Source: Methylocapsa sp. S129 (lineage in GTDB: Bacteria > Pseudomonadota > Alphaproteobacteria > Rhizobiales > Beijerinckiaceae). Taken from it: a stretch of DNA of 64,000 bases. This document shows, in pieces, positions 16,415-27,110 of the stretch. The notes under the pieces are model-generated. The model had not been told where the DNA came from. It made no database searches and saw nothing but the letters and a program-made list of their open reading frames with translations. The translations under genes and the position numbers were made by a program. The DNA lies in contig NZ_LMUI01000020.1 in the NCBI RefSeq assembly GCF_009765995.1, positions 302,296-366,295 on the forward strand, read 5' to 3'. Position 1 is the stretch's first letter. Every line of letters begins with the position of its first letter.

Positions 16415-17752
16415 ATGTCCAAAGCCGCGGCGCGGGTCGAAGTTCCCAATGATCTCGAAGCCTTCTGGCTGCCCTTCACGCCCAATCGGGCGTTTAAAAA
16501 GGCGCCGCGATTGATCTCTCGCTCGAAGGACATGCATTATTATACGCCCGAAGGGCGTGAGATTCTCGACGCCACGGCGGCGCTGTGGTGCTGCAACGCC
16601 GGCCATAATCGCCCCCCGATCGTTGAGGCCATTCAGCGGCAGGCTGCAGAACTCGACTTTTCGCCGACGTTCCAGTTCGCCCATCCCAAGGTTTTCGCGC
16701 TCGCCGCCCGCCTGACGGCGATGGCGCCGGGCGATCTCGATCACGCGTTTTTCACCAATTCCGGCTCCGAGGCCTGCGACACCGCGCTGAAGATCGCAAT
16801 CGCCTACCATAATGTGCTCGGCCAGGGGTCGCGCCAGCGGTTGATCGGTCGCGAGCGCGGCTATCACGGCGTCGGCTTTGGCGGTATTTCGGTTGGCGGT
16901 ATGGTCAACAACCGCAAATTCTTTGGTTCGCTGCTGGCCGGCGTCGATCATCTGCCCGCCACCTACAATCGCGAGCAGCAGGCTTTCACCAAGGGCGAAC
17001 CGGAATGGGGCGGGCATCTCGCCGACGATCTCGAAAGGATCGTGGCTCTGCATGACGCATCGACCATCGCTTGTGTGATTGTCGAGCCGATGGCGGGCTC
17101 GACGGGCGTTCTGCCGCCGCCCAAGGGCTATTTGCAGAAGCTGCGCGCCATCTGCGACAAATACGGCATTCTTCTCGTTTTCGACGAAGTCATCACCGGC
17201 TTTGGACGCCTGGGCGCCGCCTTCGCCGCCGAACGATACGGCGTCATTCCCGATATGATCACATTCGCCAAGGGCGTGACTTCGGGAACGGTGCCGATGG
17301 GCGGCGTGCTTGTTCGCAAGCACATCTACGACGCGTTCATGAAGGGGCCCGAGCACGCGATCGAGCTGTTCCATGGCTACACCTATTCGGGCCATCCTCT
17401 CGCCTGCGCGGCCGCTCTGGCCTCGCTCGACGTCTACCGCGACGAGAAATTGTTCGAGCGCGCCAAGACGCTTGAGCCCAAATGGTATGATGGGCTGATG
17501 AGCCTGAAGGGCCTGCCCAATGTGCTCGACATCCGCTGCCTTGGCCTGACCGGAGCGATCGATCTTGCGCCCTCAAGCGGCGGCGCGGGCGCGCGCGGCT
17601 ATAAGGCGGTTGAGCATTCGTTTCACGAAGCGGGCATCATGATCCGCATTTCGGGCGATACGATCGAACTGACGCCGCCCTTGATCATCAGCGAGGAGCA
17701 GATCGGCGAGATCGTCGATAAGGTCGGGCAGACGATCAAGGCTGTCGCGTAA
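16415..17752 (+). CDS. Omega-amino acid:pyruvate aminotransferase, class III
   Basis: This 445-residue PLP enzyme belongs to the class III aminotransferases and most resembles beta-alanine:pyruvate transaminases. Landmarks are EAFWLPFTPNRAFK at the N-terminus, TNSGSEACDTALKIA for phosphate binding, FDEVITGFGRLG with the cofactor Asp, and MITFAKGVTSG holding the Schiff-base Lys286. ATG at 16415, preceded by CTGGAGAC, is chosen; the frame extends upstream without family similarity. It is divergent from an XRE-cupin regulator and precedes a peptide-type ABC transporter, so uptake and transamination of amino compounds is a reasonable joint role. The true amino donor cannot be read from sequence. 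Confidence 0.92.
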   Translation: MSKAAARVEVPNDLEAFWLPFTPNRAFKKAPRLISRSKDMHYYTPEGREILDATAALWCCNAGHNRPPIVEAIQRQAAELDFSPTFQFAHPKVFALAARLTAMAPGDLDHAFFTNSGSEACDTALKIAIAYHNVLGQGSRQRLIGRERGYHGVGFGGISVGGMVNNRKFFGSLLAGVDHLPATYNREQQAFTKGEPEWGGHLADDLERIVALHDASTIACVIVEPMAGSTGVLPPPKGYLQKLRAICDKYGILLVFDEVITGFGRLGAAFAAERYGVIPDMITFAKGVTSGTVPMGGVLVRKHIYDAFMKGPEHAIELFHGYTYSGHPLACAAALASLDVYRDEKLFERAKTLEPKWYDGLMSLKGLPNVLDIRCLGLTGAIDLAPSSGGAGARGYKAVEHSFHEAGIMIRISGDTIELTPPLIISEEQIGEIVDKVGQTIKAVA

Positions 17753-17843
17753 ACGACGCGATCGCGACGCCCGTGCGCGCTCTAAACGTGTTGCGCGCGG
17801 CAAGCTGACGGCGTGCGGACGAATGCTCTTCATTCGCCTTGAG

Positions 17844-17866
17844 ATGGCCGGGGCAAGCCCGGCCAT
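17844..17866. repeat. REP-like palindrome
   Basis: ATGGCCGGG, a five-base centre and CCCGGCCAT form a 23-bp palindrome between the aminotransferase and the first transporter gene. Similar short GC-rich palindromes with this core are scattered through many Hyphomicrobiales genomes. It can form a stable hairpin in the transcript and may separate expression of the two neighbours. Only one copy was noticed in this window. Confidence 0.55.
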
Positions 17867-17900
17867 GACGATGGATTTGAATTGGACGCCGACGGACGAG

Positions 17901-18851
17901 ATGGGTCTTTATCTTTTTCAGCGGTTCATTCTGTTGCTGGCGACCCTGGCCTTCGCCTCGATCGTCGTCTTCGGCGTGCTTGAGATTCTTCCCGGCAACG
18001 CCGCGCAGGTGATGCTCGGGGCGAGCGCGACGCCTGAGACCGTGGCCGCGCTCGCGCATAAACTCGGACTCGATCAGGGCGTCATCGTGCGCTACGCCGC
18101 CTGGATCGGCGGCGTCTTGCGCGGCGACTTCGGCCTCTCCTACGCCTATGATTCGCCGATAGGGCCGTTGATCGCGGAGCGGCTGGCGGTCAGCGCGCCA
18201 TTGGCGCTCCTCGCCATGCTGATCACGACCGCCGTCGCCCTCGCCGCCGGCGTCTTCGCCGCGCAGCGGCGCGGCAAAAGCGGCGATGTCGCGGTGATGG
18301 CCGCCAGTCAGATCGGTTTGGCTGTGCCTAATTTCTGGTTCGCCATTCTGCTTGTTCTCGTCTTCGCCGTGCATTGGCGTCTCGCGCCTTCGGGCGGCTT
18401 TCCCGGCTGGGAAGCGGGGCTTGGCCGCGCGCTCGGCGCGTTGATCTTGCCCGCGCTCGCTTTAGGTCTGGTGCAGGCGGCGGTCCTCACGCGCGTGACG
18501 CGCTCAGCGCTGCTTGACGTGCTGAATGAGGATTTCATCCGCACCGCGCGCGCCAAAGGTCTCTCAAGGCGCGCAACTCTCTGGCGCCACGCTTTGCCCA
18601 ATGCGTTGACGCCGATCCTGACGATTATGGGGCTGCAATTCGCCAATCTCATCGCGGGCGCGATTGTCGTCGAATATGTCTTCACTTTGCCAGGGCTCGG
18701 GCGGCTGGTGTTTCAGTCGATCGCCAATCGCGATCTGCTGGTGGTGGAAGATTGCGTGATGCTGCTGGTGGCCATTGTCATCGGCGTGAATTTCTTCGTC
18801 GACATCGCCTGCGCGGCGATCGATCCGCGGTTGCGCAGGCGCGCGGCATGA
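17901..18851 (+). CDS. Peptide/nickel-type ABC transporter permease, DppB-like
   Basis: The 316-residue inner-membrane protein has the DppB plan: an N-terminal helix (FQRFILLLATLAFASIVVFGVLEILPG), a periplasmic loop with GLDQGVIVRYAAWIGGVLRGDFGLSY, and five further helices. The cytoplasmic EAA loop reads EDFIRTARAKGLSRRATLWRHALPN, and the terminal VEYVFTLPGLGRLVFQSI is typical. ATG at 17901 is chosen because the upstream extension includes the REP-like palindrome. The next gene overlaps by four bases. It should form the pore with the DppC-like protein. Confidence 0.93.
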   Translation: MGLYLFQRFILLLATLAFASIVVFGVLEILPGNAAQVMLGASATPETVAALAHKLGLDQGVIVRYAAWIGGVLRGDFGLSYAYDSPIGPLIAERLAVSAPLALLAMLITTAVALAAGVFAAQRRGKSGDVAVMAASQIGLAVPNFWFAILLVLVFAVHWRLAPSGGFPGWEAGLGRALGALILPALALGLVQAAVLTRVTRSALLDVLNEDFIRTARAKGLSRRATLWRHALPNALTPILTIMGLQFANLIAGAIVVEYVFTLPGLGRLVFQSIANRDLLVVEDCVMLLVAIVIGVNFFVDIACAAIDPRLRRRAA

Positions 18852-19690
18852 GCGACGATCGCTTTTTCGCGCGCGCGCGGCGTAATGGCGGGTTTGTGCT
18901 GGGCGCCATTCTTGTCGCGGCGCTTATCGCCGCCGCCGCTTTGTCGCTCGTCTGGACGCCCTATCCGCCGGCCGCCATCGACGTGCCGCATAAGCTGCTG
19001 GAGCCCTCGTTCGCCCATTGGCTCGGCACCGATTCGCTGGGGCACGATGTCGTTTCGCAACTCCTGGCCGGCGCGCGCATATCGATTCTTGTGGGAATCA
19101 TCGCGGTTGGCATCGGCCTTGTTTTCGGCGTCGCGCTCGGTCTCGTCGCAGCTTCCGTGGGGGGCGTCGTCGAAGACGTCATCATGAATCTTTGCGATTT
19201 CACTTTCGCGTTTCCCGCTCTGTTGCTCGCGATCATGCTCACCGCAGTGCTGGGGGCTGGCGTCGTCAACGCCATCCTGGCGATTGGCGTCGCCAACGTT
19301 CCGATCTTCGCCAAAGTGACGCGCGCGCTGGGCAATGGCGTCCTAGCTCGCGACTATGCCATGGCCGCCCGGGCGGCCGGAAAAGGTCCGGTCGCCATCG
19401 CGCTCGAACATGTGTTGCCCAATGTCGCCCCCGCTCTGATCGTGCAGGCGACCATCCAATTCGCCATCGCTATTCTCGCCGAGGCGGCTTTGTCTTATCT
19501 CGGCCTTGGCGCGCAACCGCCGCAGGCCTCCTGGGGACGCATGTTGAGCGACGCGCAGCAGTTCATGTTTTTGGCGCCGCGCCTCGCGGTTTTTCCCGGC
19601 GTCGCCATCGCCATGGCGGTGCTGGGTCTCAATCTTTTAGGCGACGGTCTGCGCGATCTGCTTGATCCACGCCTGCGGGCGAGGCGCTGA
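18848..19690 (+). CDS. Peptide/nickel-type ABC transporter permease, DppC-like
   Basis: The second permease (280 residues) starts at an ATG overlapping the DppB-like stop. It shows the DppC-specific HWLGTDSLGHDVVSQLLAGARISI after the first helix, the EAA loop with ARDYAMAARAAGKGPVAIALEHVLPN, and the LSYLGLGAQPPQASWGRML segment near the end. Six membrane segments are apparent. The partner ATPase gene begins two bases after its stop. Confidence 0.93.
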   Translation: MSDDRFFARARRNGGFVLGAILVAALIAAAALSLVWTPYPPAAIDVPHKLLEPSFAHWLGTDSLGHDVVSQLLAGARISILVGIIAVGIGLVFGVALGLVAASVGGVVEDVIMNLCDFTFAFPALLLAIMLTAVLGAGVVNAILAIGVANVPIFAKVTRALGNGVLARDYAMAARAAGKGPVAIALEHVLPNVAPALIVQATIQFAIAILAEAALSYLGLGAQPPQASWGRMLSDAQQFMFLAPRLAVFPGVAIAMAVLGLNLLGDGLRDLLDPRLRARR

Positions 19691-19692
19691 AA

Positions 19693-20663
<971 letters not shown>

Positions 20664-20667
<4 letters not shown>

Positions 20668-21635
20668 GCGAACAACAGGGTGGCGCGCCGCTCCTTGAGA
20701 TTGCCGACCTCGTCAAGACCTACCGCTTGCCGCGTGAGCGCCTGTTCGGACCAAGGCCGCAATTGCGCGCGGTCGATGGCGTCAGCTTCCGGGTGACCGC
20801 GGGGCGATCTTTCGGCATTGTCGGCGAATCCGGTTCTGGAAAATCGACGCTCGCCCGCGCGGCGATCGCGTTGGAATGGCCGACCTCAGGGCAAGCGCGC
20901 CTGATGGGTTCGGCGATGAATCTGGCGCCGCGCGCGGCGTTGCGCAAAATGCGCGCGCATATGCAGATGATCTTCCAGGATCCCTATGGCTCGCTCGACC
21001 CGCGCCAGACGGTTGCGCGCATTGTCGGCGAGCCGCTTGCCTGTCTCGATGGAATCTCACGCGCCGACGGAGCCGCCCGCATCGCCGAGGCGTTGCAAGC
21101 CGTGGGGTTGAGCGCGACCGACGCGCGCAAATATCCGCATGAATTCTCGGGCGGCCAGCGTCAGCGCGTCGCCATCGCGCGCGCGCTGATTACGCGGCCG
21201 AGGCTCGTCGTCGCCGATGAGCCCGTGTCCGCGCTCGATGTTTCCATTCAGGCGCAGGTGCTTAACCTGATGACCGATTTGCAGCAGCAATTCGGAATCA
21301 CCTATCTGCTCATCAGTCATGATCTGGCCGTCGTCGAACACATCTGCGACGAGATCGCTGTGATGTATCGCGGCCGCTTTGTCGAAACAGGGCCGAGCGA
21401 AATTTTGCTTGCATCGCCGGCGCACCCTTATACCCGCGCGCTTATCGACGCCGCGCCGAAACTTCAGACGGCGCGGCGCCGCGCGCCCGCGCCGGCGTCC
21501 GATTCGCCGGGCCCAAAAACGGGCTGCGCCTATGCCTCGCGCTGCGCCTTCGCCCAATCAAAGTGCCGCGAGGAAGCGCCCGCGCTGCGCCCGCTCGTCG
21601 ACGGACGCCATGTGGCATGTCATTTTCCGTTGTGA
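20664..21635 (+). CDS. ABC transporter ATP-binding protein, DppF-like
   Basis: The second ATPase (323 residues) begins at an ATG overlapping the DppD-like stop. It has Walker A GESGSGKSTLARAAIAL, the Q-loop MIFQDPYGSLDPRQT, the signature FSGGQRQRVAIARAL, Walker B LVVADEPVSALDVS and the H-loop ISHDLAVVEH. The C-terminal extension carries HPYTRALIDAAP and the cysteines GCAYASRCAFAQSKC. Its N-terminal KTYRLPRERLFGPRPQLRAVDGVSF is usual for DppF. It completes a B-C-D-F set; the binding protein follows about 1 kb later. Confidence 0.95.
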
Positions 21636-21780
21636 ATCAATGGCTTGCTACTCCTTAGCGGGCGGTCTGCAAATAATTCCGCTTCTCCCTCTTGCGGCGT
21701 CACGTTGACTACCCGATGTAAATGAGCGTTACATTGCTTTCGCTTCAGGGCGAGGCGTGTTCATTTTACGGAGGCTCTTC

Positions 21781-22317
21781 ATGAGCACGATACAGGGTGC
21801 TGTTGGCGGTTCGGGCGGGGCGCAGGACTTTGGTCCGCGCGATTGGGCGGGCGCGTCATGGCGCGGCCGCGGTTGCGGGGCAAGTCGCTGGTCGCTGTTC
21901 GAAATCGTCGCGATGGTTCTTGGCTTCATTGTGTTTTGGCCGATCGGATTGGCGATCCTCGGCTTCAAACTGTGGCAGCGCAAAGCCGGTTATTCCGGCG
22001 ATCTGCAAACCGTCGCCCAGGAAAAATGGCGCGAGGCGCGCAGCGCGATGTCGAGCGGCCCGTGGCAGGGTCGACGTGGTGGTTTCCAAGGCTTCCATTC
22101 GTCTTCGACAGGCAATTCCGCGTTTGACGATTGGAAATCGGCGGAGATCGCCAGGCTTGAGGAAGAGCGTCGCAAGCTGCAGGAAGCGCATCGCGAATTC
22201 GCAGCTTTCGTCGACAATATCAGGCGGTCGAAGGATCGTGAGGAGTTCGAGCGCTTTATGAACGAGCGTCGCAATCGCCCGGCTGACGGCGCGCCCGGCC
22301 AGGGGCCGTCCGCTTAA
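21781..22317 (+). CDS. DUF2852 membrane protein
   Basis: The 178-residue protein has a glycine-rich N-terminus, one clear membrane segment (SLFEIVAMVLGFIVFWPIGLAILGFKLWQ, about residues 36-64) and a long charged C-terminal helix (EIARLEEERRKLQEAHREFAAFVDNIRRSKDREEFERFMNE in outline) of coiled-coil type. This is the alphaproteobacterial DUF2852 pattern; its function is unknown. ATG at 21781 follows a good ACGGAGG site. A strong terminator follows, so it forms its own unit between the transporter ATPase and the binding protein. Confidence 0.86.
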   Translation: MSTIQGAVGGSGGAQDFGPRDWAGASWRGRGCGASRWSLFEIVAMVLGFIVFWPIGLAILGFKLWQRKAGYSGDLQTVAQEKWREARSAMSSGPWQGRRGGFQGFHSSSTGNSAFDDWKSAEIARLEEERRKLQEAHREFAAFVDNIRRSKDREEFERFMNERRNRPADGAPGQGPSA

Positions 22318-22358
22318 CGCTCGCTCGGTCAACTTTATTTTCCGCACATACGCAACGA

Positions 22359-22395
22359 CCGCAGCGCTCCTCTTGGGCGCTGCGGTTTTTTTTTT
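22359..22395 (+). terminator. Rho-independent terminator
   Basis: CCGCAGCGC (22359-22367) pairs perfectly with GCGCTGCGG (22377-22385) across a nine-base loop, and ten T residues follow (22386-22395). It ends the DUF2852 transcript 42 bases after the stop codon and insulates the downstream binding-protein gene. Confidence 0.93.
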
Positions 22396-22613
22396 GCAAA
22401 AGACTGGCGCTACGCGGAATGCGGCCCCGATCCGGCCGGCGAAGTTGGCGTTCGCACAGAATGAAATTCAGCGTCGAATTCTGATTGGCGAAAATCTTTC
22501 GCATCGCGCGGCGATTGTCCCGATCTGCCACGCGCCGCGCTTGACGCGCCGCGCTTCTTCGGGTTGCTATAGCTCTGTAAATTCAAGCCGCCGCCGAGCG
22601 GCAAGGAGCTGAA

Positions 22614-24095
22614 ATGCATCATACTCTTCGCGTCATCGTCGCCGCGAGCGCTGCTATGCTCGCCTTTGGCGCGCTCGCTGCGCCCAAGGATAGCGTAACG
22701 ATCGGGATGGTTCTCGAGCCGCCGGGTCTGGATCCAACGGCGGGTGCGGCGGCGGCGATCGGAGAGATCACGCATTACAATATTTTTGAAGGGCTCACGA
22801 AGATCAATAGCGATTTCACGGTGACGCCGCTGCTCGCGGAAAGCTGGAGCCTTTCGCCGGATTCGAAGACGCTGACGTTCAAGCTGCGCAAGGATGTTCA
22901 TTTCCAGGATGGCGAGACCTTCACTTCGAAGGATGTGAAATTCTCGTTCGAACGGGCCGCCGCGGCAGATTCCACCAACAAGGAAAAGGCGTTCTTTGCT
23001 TCGATCGAAGCGATTGACGCTTCCGATCCCGCGACTGTGTCGCTGAAGTTCAAACAGCCCAGCTTTGACGCTTTGTATCACTTGGGCATGAATACCGCGG
23101 TGATCGTTGATCCTAAGAACGTCGCCGCCAATGCGACCAATCCTGTCGGCACCGGGCCTTACAAGCTTGCCAACTGGTCGAAGGGCTCCTCGATCACGCT
23201 GGAGAAATGGGACGGATACCGCGACGCTGCGAAGATCGCGATCAAGAAGGCGACATTCCGCATCATCAGCGATCCCTCTGCGGGCGTTGCGGCGTTGCTT
23301 GCCGGAGACGTCGACGCCTTTCCGCGCTTTCAGGGCGTGGACAGCCTTGCGCAATTTCAGAGCGATCCGCGCTTCCAGGTGATGGTCGGCGGCACCGAGG
23401 GCAAGACAATCCTTTCGATCAACAATAAGAAGAAACCCCTCGATGATGTGCGGGTTCGTCGCGCCATTGCCTATGCGATCGACCGTAAGGCGATCATTGA
23501 CGGCGCGATGAGTGGTCTTGGGACGCCAATCGGCAGCCATTTGACGCCGAACGATCCTGGCTATGTCGATCTGACCGGCGAATATCCGCATGACCCAGCC
23601 AAGGCCAAGGCTCTGTTGAAAGAGGCGAGCGTCACGACGCCGCTCCAGCTTTCACTCATCCTTCCTCCACCCGCCTATGCGCGCAAGGGCGGCGAGATCA
23701 TCGCGGCGCAACTGGCGGAAGTCGGCATCGAGGCGAAAATTGAAAATGTCGAATGGGCGCAATGGCTATCTGGCGTCTACAAGGAAAAGAATTTCGACCT
23801 GACGATCATCAGTCATGTCGAGCCGCTCGACATCGGCATCTACGCCAATCCCGACTATTATTTTCAATATGACAATAAGGATTTTCGCGACATCATCGCC
23901 AAGCTCAACGCCGCGCCGGACCTTGAGACCTACAAGAAGAATATGGCCGACGCTGAACGCAAACTGGCCGACGACAGCGTCAACGCGTTCCTGTTTCAAC
24001 TGCCGAACCCAACTGTCGCTGATGCGAAGTTGAACGGCTTGTGGAAAGACGCGCCTATCTTCGCCAATGACCTTTCCGCGATGTCCTGGAAATAA
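22614..24095 (+). CDS. ABC transporter substrate-binding protein, family 5
   Basis: The 493-residue periplasmic protein has a signal peptide (VIVAASAAMLAFGALA, cut near Ala-Pro-Lys) and the SBP_bac_5 fold: GMVLEPPGLDPTAGAAAAIGEIT, LTKINSDFTVTPLLAESWSLSPD, LRKDVHFQDGETFTSKDVKFSFER, and VGTGPYKLANWSKG. It binds peptides or peptide-like ligands and should deliver them to the DppBCDF-like transporter upstream. It is separated from that set by the DUF2852 gene and a terminator, so it is transcribed on its own, probably with the amidase behind it. Confidence 0.93.
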   Translation: MHHTLRVIVAASAAMLAFGALAAPKDSVTIGMVLEPPGLDPTAGAAAAIGEITHYNIFEGLTKINSDFTVTPLLAESWSLSPDSKTLTFKLRKDVHFQDGETFTSKDVKFSFERAAAADSTNKEKAFFASIEAIDASDPATVSLKFKQPSFDALYHLGMNTAVIVDPKNVAANATNPVGTGPYKLANWSKGSSITLEKWDGYRDAAKIAIKKATFRIISDPSAGVAALLAGDVDAFPRFQGVDSLAQFQSDPRFQVMVGGTEGKTILSINNKKKPLDDVRVRRAIAYAIDRKAIIDGAMSGLGTPIGSHLTPNDPGYVDLTGEYPHDPAKAKALLKEASVTTPLQLSLILPPPAYARKGGEIIAAQLAEVGIEAKIENVEWAQWLSGVYKEKNFDLTIISHVEPLDIGIYANPDYYFQYDNKDFRDIIAKLNAAPDLETYKKNMADAERKLADDSVNAFLFQLPNPTVADAKLNGLWKDAPIFANDLSAMSWK

Positions 24096-24250
24096 TCGCC
24101 TCGCTATGCCTCGCTATGCCTTGCTGAGACTGGCGAAGCGGTGATGCTCGCGCTTCCTCCCGAACTCTCGGGACAGGCGCGGGCGCGAGCCTTTGCCGTC
24201 TTGAATTTGTGATCGCGGCGAGGCCTGGCTTCGCGCAGACTTTGGAAATC

Positions 24251-25645
24251 ATGAAACCACATCAGCTTTCCGCCACGGCGCTTTTGGCCGCCTATCGCGC
24301 TCGTGAGTTGTCACCGCTTGAAGCCATGAAAGATGTCCTCGATCGCGTCTCGGCATTCGAGCCGCATATCAGGGCGACCTATCTTCTGAACGCCGAACGC
24401 GCGCTGGAAGAGGCGCGGGCGTCGGAGGATCGTTGGATGCGCGCCGCCCCGGTTGGCGCGCTCGACGGCGTGCCGACCACGGTCAAGGACAATATCGCCA
24501 CCAAGGGCGAGGCGGTCCCGCTCGGGACCGCGGCGAGCGACCTGGTTCTTGCAGCCGAGGATGCTCCGCCAGCGGCCAGATTGCGTGAAGCCGGCGCGAT
24601 CATCTTCGCCAAGACGACCATGCCTGATTACGGCATGTTGTCGTCCGGCCTGTCGAGCTTCCATGCGCTGGCGCGCAATCCGTGGGATTTGAGTCGCAAT
24701 CCGGGTGGTTCGTCGGCGGGCGCCGCCGCGGCCGCCGCTGCTGGATATGGACCGCTGCATGTGGGCACCGACATCGGCGGGTCGGTCCGATTGCCCGCCG
24801 GCTGGTGCGGCATTTTCGCGCTCAAGCCCAGCGGAGGCCGCATACCGATTGATCCGCCTTATATCGGGCGCGTCGCGGGGCCGATGACCCGCACCGTCGA
24901 TGACGCGGCGCTGCTCATGGCGGCTCTCGCTCGCCCTGACGCGCGCGATTTCATGAGCCTGCCGCCGCAAGAACTGGATTGGCGCGTCCGGCCGGCGCCC
25001 TTGCGAGGCTTGCGGATCGGGCTTTTGCTGGAGGCCGGCTGCGGCGTTCCGCCGACGCCGGAAGTGCGCCGCGCCATCGAGGCTGCGGCGCGCGATTTTG
25101 CTCTCGCCGGCGCGATCGTCGAACCTTTGACGCCGTTCCTGAGCCAGGAGATGCTCGACGGACTCGATCGCTTCTGGCGCATGCGCTTGCTGATCGACAT
25201 TCGTGCGCTGCCGCAGGCCAAGCGAGAGAAAATTCTGCCCTTCATCCGCGCTTGGGCGGAATCGGCCTCTGCGTTTTCGTCAGAGCAAGTGTTTCACGGG
25301 TTTAGCCAGGTCATGGCGATGCGAAAGGCGGCCGTGAGCGCGACGGCGCCGTTTGATTTTGTCCTGTCGCCGACGGCGCCGATGACCGCCTATGCCGCTG
25401 AACTGCCCTCACCGAGCAACGATCCGCTCAATCCCTTCCCACATATCGGGTTTACCGTCGCCTTCAATATGTCTGAACAGCCGGCGGCTTCGATCAATTG
25501 CGGTTATTCGGCCGAAGGCTTGCCGATCGGATTGCAGATCATCGGCCGTCGGTTCGACGATATTGGGGTTTTGTCGGTGTCGCGCGCTTTCGAAGAGATG
25601 CGCCGCGCGCAGGCTCACGCATGGCCCGAGCCTCCTGCGCTCTAA
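24251..25645 (+). CDS. Amidase (amidase signature family)
   Basis: The 464-residue enzyme carries the Ser-cisSer-Lys triad: Lys79 in PTTVKDNIAT, Ser154 in NPGGSSAGAA and Ser178 in TDIGGSVRLPA, with the 75- and 24-residue spacings found in fatty acid amide hydrolase. ATG at 24251 gives the usual N-terminus QLSATALLAAYRARELSPLEAM. There is no gatB/gatC context, so tRNA amidation is unlikely; hydrolysis of an amide imported by the neighbouring transporter is inferred from position. It is followed by a convergent acyltransferase. Confidence 0.9.
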   Translation: MKPHQLSATALLAAYRARELSPLEAMKDVLDRVSAFEPHIRATYLLNAERALEEARASEDRWMRAAPVGALDGVPTTVKDNIATKGEAVPLGTAASDLVLAAEDAPPAARLREAGAIIFAKTTMPDYGMLSSGLSSFHALARNPWDLSRNPGGSSAGAAAAAAAGYGPLHVGTDIGGSVRLPAGWCGIFALKPSGGRIPIDPPYIGRVAGPMTRTVDDAALLMAALARPDARDFMSLPPQELDWRVRPAPLRGLRIGLLLEAGCGVPPTPEVRRAIEAAARDFALAGAIVEPLTPFLSQEMLDGLDRFWRMRLLIDIRALPQAKREKILPFIRAWAESASAFSSEQVFHGFSQVMAMRKAAVSATAPFDFVLSPTAPMTAYAAELPSPSNDPLNPFPHIGFTVAFNMSEQPAASINCGYSAEGLPIGLQIIGRRFDDIGVLSVSRAFEEMRRAQAHAWPEPPAL

Positions 25646-25717
25646 GACTTGGCGTCGTTGCGCGAGATGGCGACGACGGCGAACAAATGGGGCGCGTACG
25701 CTTCCGGCTCTTAAAAT

Positions 25718-26809
25718 CTAAAGCGCGGCAGCACGGAGCTCCGGGGATCGCCGCGTTAGTTTCCGGGTGAGGAAGGCGCGAACCGGCAGATCATAGACAA
25801 GGTCCAAAATCCAGGCGCTGGCGAGCGCGATGAGAATCCAGCCGATCAAATTAGGCCAGAAAGCCAATCTGGGATCCCAGTGGTTCAGCCGACAAAGGAC
25901 CCAGAGCGCATCGAAGATCGGTTCGTGCGTGATGTAGAGCGCATAGGAGATTGCGCCGAACCAGGCCGCCAGCCGTTGAGCGATCCCATTGAGACGAACC
26001 TGTGCGCCGACCCACACGATTCCTGGAAAGAGAATTAGCGCGCTGAACAGGCCGATCGCCTTTCCGTCATCCCGCCAGGCGAAGGCGGCGACCATGACGA
26101 ATGCTAGGAGCGCAGCGATGGACGAGGGCAGGGTTGGCCGCCGATTGGCCCCAAAAATGCGAAACGCCAAAATGCCGGCGAAGAACGACCAAAACACGCG
26201 AACCCATCCGCCCAAATAGGTAGGCCAACTATGGCCCAAATTAAGCGTGCCGTAGAAGCCAGCGATCGCGATTAATCCCAAGGCGGAAACTGCGACAATC
26301 GTCGCCAAACGCAGTGTCGTCAAATGCACGTTGGCGAACGCATAAATCGCGTTGACGCCAATCTCAAGCGACAATGACCAGGCGGGAATATTTAGTGGAA
26401 ACACCCGGGAGCCGAAAACCGAGAGGGCTGGCGGGGTCGGCAGAAATAGAAGCCCGAGAAAATAAGACGTCGTGATCCGTGTCCCTTCCGAAGGTGGTTG
26501 ACCTAGCAACAGGGCAGCGATGATGACGACGATCGGCAATGTCGTGCCAAGCCAATAAAGCGGATAAAGACGAATCAGACGCCGCTGCATGAATTCCGGG
26601 ACGGTTTGACCGGCCTGAAGTCGGGCTTCATAGGCGTGAGCAATGACAAATCCGCTTAGAATAAAGAAGAAGTCGACAGCCAAATAAGCGTTAGGGAGTA
26701 ATTCCCAGCCCAGATTGTCGCTGTAGTGGTAAATGACGACCGAAATCGCGGCGATTCCGCGTAAGCCGTCGAGTGCGGAATAAGCGTGGTCCTTACCCAA
26801 TGTCGCCAT
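25718..26809 (-). CDS. Acyltransferase 3 family membrane protein
   Basis: The 363-residue protein shows the acyltransferase-3 start SALDGLRGIAAISVVIYHYSD with the key Arg and His, then FFILSGFVIAHAYEARLQ, RRLIRLYPLYWLG and about ten membrane helices, ending in ALYITHEPIFDAL. Such proteins move acyl groups onto cell-surface sugars or lipids. It stands alone on the minus strand. Its codon use and slightly lower GC differ from the amidase and the DoxX operon on either side, which may indicate acquisition. Confidence 0.9.
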   Translation of the reverse strand: MATLGKDHAYSALDGLRGIAAISVVIYHYSDNLGWELLPNAYLAVDFFFILSGFVIAHAYEARLQAGQTVPEFMQRRLIRLYPLYWLGTTLPIVVIIAALLLGQPPSEGTRITTSYFLGLLFLPTPPALSVFGSRVFPLNIPAWSLSLEIGVNAIYAFANVHLTTLRLATIVAVSALGLIAIAGFYGTLNLGHSWPTYLGGWVRVFWSFFAGILAFRIFGANRRPTLPSSIAALLAFVMVAAFAWRDDGKAIGLFSALILFPGIVWVGAQVRLNGIAQRLAAWFGAISYALYITHEPIFDALWVLCRLNHWDPRLAFWPNLIGWILIALASAWILDLVYDLPVRAFLTRKLTRRSPELRAAAL

Positions 26810-27110
26810 CCCGACGGACGCTGGCGACAGCGCCAGGCGGAATCATCCATTCGGCGCGAGTCCCATCGCGCGATCGCTGTCCGCCCGAGGTCTCGGCGAC
26901 GTGACGGACCATGGCAAGAAAGTCGCTGGTTGGTGCTGACACGGGGACACGTCCACGACGGTTGGCGACAGTAAGACGCTCGCCCCTTATGTTTCTCGCA
27001 GCTTTCGATTAACAACACCTTGCCTGCTTGGCTTGCCTCTGTAGGCAGCGAAGGACGATCTCGGACGGAATCCGTCTTTCGTTCTTAACGGCGATTCCCT
27101 CCGGTGCTTC
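26810..27110. other. Gap without a supported gene
   Basis: These 301 bases separate the acyltransferase start from the end of the DoxX gene. Short frames exist on both strands but none has a signal peptide, family motif or good ribosome-binding site. In particular no BufA-type precursor (signal peptide plus cysteine-containing core) is present. The promoter of the acyltransferase must lie here. Confidence 0.6.

Noticed and set aside
22410..23591. Long minus-strand ORF opposite the binding-protein gene
   Set aside because: Antisense shadow of a gene with a clear signal peptide and family 5 motifs.
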